Below the pieces are notes generated by a model, which worked only from the letters and a program-made list of their open reading frames with translations, had not been told where the DNA came from and did not search any database. Positions 59,007-64,000 of a stretch of DNA of 64,000 bases are shown here, piece after piece. How positions within the stretch are numbered: the first letter of the stretch is position 1; the number at the start of each line of letters is the position of its first letter. Both the position numbers and the translations under genes were made by a program. The stretch lies in assembly GCA_002633005.1 (NCBI GenBank), contig NMRA01000282.1:206349-270348 (forward strand), read 5' to 3'. This stretch comes from Phoronis australis. Lineage: Eukaryota; Phoronida; Phoronidae.

Positions 59007-62000
59007 ATGTGTGGTGACGTTGTTCTTGTGGACGGAGAAGACAGTGTTGTGAAGACGGTCGACCAATTCAAAGAGGAAGAAACTCTTGAATGTGGTTCGA
59101 TTGTCTCATTTAGCGATGCGAAGTTTAAAGGTATTGTACATGGTTATTATTATTGCAATATTTTGTCATGTCGACATGTGTAGGAGGCTGGATGTAAAGC
59201 TTTCATGAAGCAGAAAGTTGCCCATTTTTCTAACTTCAGACGTAAGCTTAAAGTATGTCCTGAGTGGTTGCAGTTTTGCAGATTACCCTTCCTTGTGGTT
59301 ACATTCTTGGAGAAAGTGGTATGATTGATGCTACTTTTGTTTCTTAACTTTAACGCTGTCTTTGTGGTCAAGATTCTACTTTTTACATTTTATCATTTAT
59401 CTCAAATCTATTCTCGTAGTGTTATCTGAAGAATTCACCACTCGGAAAAAACGTCGACGCACGCAGATAGTGAACCCTGTCGCTATGCCAGCTCTCCGGA
59501 GTGTTATTGCAGAAATTGTAGAAGAGGTGAGTCTTGGTATCTTTTTGGCGTTTTGAAGAATTTTGCTGTATCCATGAAAACCATTGACTTTACATATATT
59601 CTAATTAAATTATAAAACAGTGAATTTTTTAAGCGGGTGATTTCTCATTTTTTTGTACCCACAAAGTGTAAGGACAATACATACGCTTTTTCATGCTGTC
59701 TAGAGAAAACCCGTCATTTTGTATTGTTAAGGATTCCTTAACATGGAGAAAATACGAGACCCCGTTTAAATGTAAAAAACCATTCATCAGAACTTAGATG
59801 CCATGTACCAAAAAACAGTGTTTTTTAAACTTTCTGTTTTCAGTTTTACTAGTTTTGTACGCAACAATGACACCTCAGCACATTTGCAAATGATAGAAAA
59901 AAGGCGCATGACATAACAGCAACCAACACAGATCAGAAAGATAACTGGTAAAATTTCCATTTATGAAAAAAATAATGATTCCAAAGTTTCCGACATTTGT
60001 TCCATGACGACATAGGGTGTGATATTTGAGCGATGGACTGAAATGATTTGAACATGTGTCCTTATATTTTTTAATTTGTTAATTGGATCCAGAAATTGAT
60101 CTTACTTTTACCAAGAGTGGTGAATAAAAAAGCACTTTATGGGATTAAGCTCACAAAATAAATCTCATATTTTGCCCTGTTCAATTGATAGAACAAGTAT
60201 ACAGACCCAGGTCATCGACCTTTTGGCCGACGTACGGGCCGGAAAAAGAGAGCTCCCTACCCCGGAGGAGCTAGTTTCCCTATTTATGAGAGGGGACCTA
60301 ACCTTGGGAGGGGTCACCGAGCAAGTCAGAGCTCGCCGTTTCCTCCTGTTGGAGGTGTTTAAGGAGGCTACCCGGAGGGGATTGACAGATTATGTGGCAA
60401 GGTTGAGGCGAGTCTCCGTGGCCTTGGTGGGACCAGAATGGACCCAGGGAGAGTTAATCGAAGTGTCCCACGCCCGACCTCTGCTGGTGGACGCCGGATT
60501 GGCTGCTCCTCAAGTGGTGAGGGTTACCTTACCCCCTTCGCCACCAAGCCGGACCACTGAGGAAGGTGTTGAAGCGCCCCCGTTGGTGACATTGTACTCC
60601 CGCACGGGTTCCACAGATCAGAAGACCCAGAGCCTGAAGACCACGGTGTATTGTATCATACAAAAGTTACATTTAAAACAAAAATTAAACTGAACATCCA
60701 TTCTGTAAGAATGCTCGGTAAGTTTTGACTCACCACTGTACAGATATGTAGCACTACTTCACCCTACTCCATGCCCTGAATTTTGCTGTATCCATGGAAA
60801 CCATTGACTTTATATATATTCTAATTATATTATAAAACAGTGAATTTTTTTAAGCGGGTGACTTCTCGTTTTTTGTACCCACAAAGTGTAAGGACCATAC
60901 ATACGCTTTTTCATGCTGTCTAGAGAAGACCCGTCATTTTGTATTGTTAAGGGATTCCTTAACATGGGGAAAATAAAAGACCCTGTTTAAATGTAAAAAA
61001 CCATTCACCAGAACTTAGATGCCATGTACCAAAAAACAGTGTTTTTTTAAACTTTCTGTTTTCAGTTTTACTAGTTAAGTTGTACGCAACAATGAAAGGA
61101 ATGGCCTAAAGGCCAGGCAGCATGTTCCTGGCCTTATTGTCAGACCTAACAAGGTTTCTTAACGTACAATTTGTTTTATCTTGATGTTGTAGTCTAAAAT
61201 TGCAAGTATTTCCAAGTAACAACAGCTCCCCTTATCCAGCAAACTGAGGATACTTCATGTGTATATGCATTGGGCAAAATCCATTGCGGTTTTGCTGCAA
61301 GGTAAGTCCAGTTTTTTTATAGGCATGATCAGCAGCGCTCGACGCAGCCGGAAATCTCTGGTCGTAAATACAGCTACCACAAAAATTCAGTCGTATTTCT
61401 CAATTTTCTGGCGTAATTACAAGTGCCCCCAAAATTTTAAGTCCTATTTGCGAATTTGTCAAGCCTACTCATTGAGCTCTATTCCAATTTTAAAAATATT
61501 TTTGTTTCATTTGAACTTAAAAGGTAACTATTTGTTTCCTACTTAGGTGAATAGTTGTATAGCAATGAGCGATGGATGGCTGGACTTAGATTTTAAAGTT
61601 CAGTTGCCCGTGAACAGACTACGGCGATATAGCAAAGACGTCAACAGAGACACCTCAGCACATTTGCAAATGATAGAAAAAAAGGCGCATGACATAACAG
61701 CAACCAACACATGTCAGAAAGATAACAGGTAAAATTTCCATTTATGAAACAAATGATGATTCCAAAGTTTCCGACATTTGTTCCATGACGACATAGGGTG
61801 TGATATTTGAGTGATGGACTGAAATGATTTGAACATGTGTCCTTATATTTTTTAATTTGTTAACTGGATCTAGAAATTGATCTTACTTTTACCAAGAGTG
61901 GTGAATAAAAAAGCACTTTATCGGATTAAGCTCACAAAATCGATCTCACATTTCGCCCCATTCAATTGATAGAACTGACGGTCATCCCTTGTGGGCTCAG

Positions 62001-62188
62001 AATTTTACCACGGTGTATTGTATCATACAAATTACGTTTAAAACAAAAATTAAACTGAACTTCCATTCTGTATGAATGCTCGGTGCATTTTGATTCACTA
62101 CTGTACAAATATGTAGCACTACTTCACCCTACTCCATACCCCGATTGCTTTTCTTAGGAACACAGGTGGGTTGTGCCACTCGGACTGA
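59007..62188 (+). CDS. Putative four-exon gene, unrecognised product
   Basis: The exons join in phase. Exon 1, ATG at 59007 to 59130 (FSDAKFK, donor AAAG|GTATTG). Exon 2, 59420-59526 (acceptor CTCGTAG; VLSEEFTTRKKRRRTQIV then RSVIAEIVEE; donor GAG|GTGAGT). Exon 3, 61547-61728 (acceptor CCTACTTAG; MSDGWLDLDFKV then LPVNRLRRYSKDVNR; donor AACAG|GTAAAA). Exon 4 from 62158 (acceptor TTTTCTTAG), ending at TGA 62188 if that frame is used. The product is about 147 residues, with a basic RKKRRRT stretch like a nuclear signal. No domain was recognised. Exon 1 may begin further upstream, since the frame is open from 58929. A decayed partial duplicate of exon 3 lies at 59872-59948. Confidence 0.4.
59563..60767 (+). 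repeat. Intron block, copy 1 (with 446-bp insertion)
   Basis: AATTTTGCTGTATCCATG.. to ..CACCCTACTCCATG matches 60777-62143 in the same order. Copy 1 lacks the 61094-61649 segment that contains most of exon 3, and keeps only its last ~75 bases, with one A lost and the donor AACAG|GT changed to AACTG|GT. It also contains a GC-rich insertion at 60195-60640. Confidence 0.75.
60195..60640 (+). other. 446-bp GC-rich open insertion, possible transferred coding piece
   Basis: The block replaces 32 bp of the other copy. It is much richer in G+C than anything around it and is fully open within a 184-codon frame (60139-60693): VIDLLADVRAGKRELPTPEE, then RARRFLLLEVFKEATRRGL and RVTLPPSPPSRTTEEG. The bias toward GGG/CTG-type codons and the Arg/Leu/Val composition are unlike the local genes. 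No family was recognised; a gag-like or retrocopy origin is possible. Confidence 0.45.
60777..62143 (+). repeat. Intron block, copy 2 (contains intact exon 3)
   Basis: Direct duplicate of 59563-60767, including its flanking ATATGTAGCACTACTTCACC word at the right end. It contains the intact exon 3 with good splice sites. Confidence 0.75.
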
Positions 62189-62770
62189 CGTCAATGCTTT
62201 TCATTCAAAGAACACCACTTCAGTCACATTTTCTCTCGGCTTGACGAATCCAGTGGCAGATTACCATGTCTTATTGGGGCTCTCGCATACAAGTCAACTG
62301 TGCAAGTCAGTTATAGATGTGGCGATGAGCCTCTTTTGCTGCTAGATGATCTCCTTTTAGAAAGATGGGATATGAAGACAGCGACAGCAACAAATTTTAT
62401 AACTTCGCTGAAGTTGAAGGGCCAGAATATTAGTGTCTCTATAAAGTCTGATCAAGTCTTCGATGTAATCAAATACCTAAGCAGCAAAGTTGACGACCGT
62501 GAAAATAAGTTCTGAAGAAGCAAAAGGAGATTACTGGGCCAGAACTATACATCACAGAATAATTATTTCTCTGCCAAAGTCAGACAAGCCCGCAGGAAAC
62601 TCTATGCGTTTTCCTGGGAGAAAAACATTTTACACTAAACTGTTATGGAACAGAAAGGTGTTCATTTTCGATGAAAGAACGAAGTCAGAGAAGTAATGAA
62701 ACCAGGATGTCCACTCCTTGTGGTATTTGAAACTATTTCGGTTTGTTCCTGCCACTGCTTGCATGTGTAA
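62189..62770 (+). other. Unassigned open frames between gene and gypsy fragment
   Basis: 62300-62515 reads LLLDDLLLERWDMKTATATN then LKGQNISVSIKSDQVFDVIK, and 62490-62696 reads DYWARTIHHRIIISLPKSDK. They could be extra exons of the 59-62 kb gene or retroelement debris; the first has a faint resemblance to retroelement protease regions. Not resolved. Confidence 0.25.
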
Positions 62771-63103
62771 CGTGAATCGGGTCCCTATTTGGTTCTTGCA
62801 AAGTTAATTGACTACCTTTACAGAATTCAAGAAGGACCTGGCGCTCATGCAATTGTTGTACACGTAGACCATTTAAAGGCCTGTTCACTGGAGGGCTTGG
62901 TTCCCTGGGATTCTGCACCACCGATCATGGATGAGAATCCCTTGGATGTCCAGAACGCAGCACCCATGAGTGATTCTGCACCATCGAATGTGGACGAGAA
63001 TCACTCGGGTCAGGAGGATACTCCGCCACCAGCGACCGAGAACACGAGGACTGACAGGATGGGTCGTGTTATACGGAAGCCACTGAGATTCAGCCACATT
63101 TGA
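62771..63103 (+). pseudogene. Ty3/gypsy integrase C-terminal fragment
   Basis: Opens with RESGPYLVLAKLIDYLYRIQ, the GPY/F module found at the end of Ty3/gypsy integrases, followed by VVHVDHLKACSLEG and an acidic, proline-rich tail ending RTDRMGRVIRKPLRFSHI and a stop. The catalytic core, reverse transcriptase and protease are absent, so it is a 5'-truncated copy. The upstream boundary near 62760 contains a stop in frame. Confidence 0.8.
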
Positions 63104-63154
63104 CTCGATCATTTGCAGGGTCCTGGAGGACGAGACTATGGCTTTTGATGATGT

Positions 63155-63492
63155 CTGGAAGAAAGTCTGCAGGGTAAAGGCTGTGGACAGGAGTTCACAT
63201 GTCCCAAGGATTTCAGAGAACACCTGAAAACCTGCACCAGACACAAAACGATTTTTGTATGCAGCTCTTGTGGGTTTCGTCACCAACGACGGCGTCAATT
63301 TGACCGACATATTAAAAAGAAGGGCCACGGGACCATTGGAACCATGGTGGTTGCTAACCGACAGCATTGGGCACGGACTTCTGCCGCGGAGGAGAGGAGG
63401 TGTCAGGCTCTTAGCTGGGGACACATGAACAGCTCCTGCTGTACCAAAAGTGCACTGGGAAGAAACTCAAAACAAAAGAGTTTTCACTGAAG
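63155..63492 (+). pseudogene. C2H2 zinc-finger ORF downstream of gypsy pol
   Basis: An ORF without its own ATG, in a different frame from pol. It encodes CGQEFTCPKDFREHLKTC and, after a short linker, VCSSCGFRHQRRRQFDRHIK then KKGH, giving a C-x2-C-x12-H-x5-H finger and a less regular one before it. It lies between the integrase end and the LTR, where some LTR elements carry an extra gene. It may be an accessory ORF of the element or part of its pol moved out of frame by a small deletion. No partner is known. Confidence 0.5.
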
Positions 63493-63713
63493 TTGGCCGT
63501 CATCATGTACTACTCCACATGCGAACACTAAATCTCGCTAGCAGCCCTCTATAGGAAATACACAGAACCAAGCTATTATTAGTAATTAGAAATTCAAAAG
63601 AGACAACTACTGTTACAATATCAATCACAAGGTGGCGTTAGTTACCAGTTTGTTAAAAGGTTCAATGTCATATCAGTAAAGCTTTTACTATGCACTATCT
63701 TCGGCTTGAAACA
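63493..63713 (+). repeat. LTR (right part) shared between two gypsy units
   Basis: The sequence preceding the primer site ends TCGGCTTGAAACA and is related to 48010-48270. The left edge is not defined; it may begin upstream near 63430. It contains ATAGGAAATACACAG and TGTTAAAAGGTTCAATGTCA. Confidence 0.55.
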
Positions 63714-63732
63714 TGGTGGCAGCGGTGGGATC
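63714..63732 (+). promoter_or_regulatory. Primer-binding site, tRNA-Leu type
   Basis: TGGTGGCAGCGGTGGGATC is complementary to the 3' end of a tRNA-Leu (acceptor ...CCCACCGCTGCCACCA). This is the usual position, directly after an LTR, for priming minus-strand DNA synthesis in Ty3/gypsy elements. Confidence 0.7.
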
Positions 63733-64000
63733 ATGCTGTGACAATTAAGACTTAATGCAAATTTTTAATGCAAAGCTACGGTAATCAGTGCCGAAGTTTT
63801 GACTCTCTGTTGACTGTTCGCTCACAGATTATGTCAAAATAAAACAAAAAATATAGCTCTGCCTAAGCCGTTGACATCAAACAATGACGTTGTAAGTGAA
63901 CTGAAAATATTAAGACAAATATTCGAAAACTATTCCATTATCACCGAACTAGAACGCAAGGATAAACGATTCCAGCAAGCGGTTTTTCTGAACACTTGTT
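63733..64000 (+). pseudogene. Start of Ty3/gypsy gag, cut by window end
   Basis: A frame open from about 63819 gives VSELKILRQIFENYSIITEL and RKDKRFQQAVFLNTC, matching the N-terminal 'F..WENY.IATEL..K....Q.A.FL' pattern of Ty3/gypsy Gag. No in-frame ATG is visible upstream, so the start is degraded or uses a non-ATG codon. The rest lies outside the window. Confidence 0.55.

Noticed and set aside
62885-63424. 179-codon minus-strand ORF opposite the gypsy tail and finger ORF
   Set aside because: The plus strand carries recognisable integrase and zinc-finger motifs; this is their shadow.

Overview
The window is AT-rich, repeat-dense animal genomic DNA. It has long non-coding stretches, exon-sized reading frames with GT/AG splice boundaries, and remnants of LINE, Tc1/mariner, BEL/Pao and Ty3/gypsy elements. 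The repeat style suggests a marine invertebrate, but I cannot name the species from sequence alone. Two intact single-exon genes stand out: minus-strand paralogues of the Golgi glycosyltransferase PGAP4 (TMEM246) at 22868-24151 and 33828-35132, about 9.7 kb apart.

Layout. 0-8.7 kb: no recognised gene, a 0.5-kb duplication around a single-base gap, and a 491-base gap. 9-19 kb: a Tc1/mariner remnant, several inverted-repeat elements, and two copies of a decayed LINE reverse transcriptase. 19-25 kb: sparse sequence plus the first PGAP4 gene. 25.8-29.6 kb: a 3.8-kb element with ~370-bp inverted termini around one decayed gene. That gene combines acidic motifs like a PIN/FEN nuclease with a Cys-rich tail; it is the best candidate for an undescribed mobile system here. 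31-39 kb: degenerate repeats, a 61-bp minisatellite, the second PGAP4 gene, a TA-flanked MITE and a foldback element nested inside another copy of itself. 39-49 kb: mostly non-coding, with a 300-bp higher-order satellite made of ~150-bp monomers. 49-57 kb: a decaying zinc-finger gene or transposon ORF, split by a gag-only BEL/Pao element that retains LTRs and a 5-bp target duplication. 57-62 kb: a Tudor/chromo-barrel-like fragment and a small multi-exon gene with a duplicated intron/exon block. 62.7-64 kb: the 3' end of one Ty3/gypsy element, an LTR with a tRNA-Leu-type primer site, and the start of a second gag.

Assembly caution. Single-base Ns at 3312, 14710, 45803 and 53789 are flanked by near-identical direct copies of the same sequence. 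At 53789 both copies carry the same LTR insertion at the same site with the same flanks. These are best read as overlapping contig ends or two haplotypes laid end to end, so apparent tandem duplications at these points should not be counted as biology. Most of the coding fragments are relics; only the PGAP4 pair, the BEL gag and possibly the 59-62 kb gene look open.
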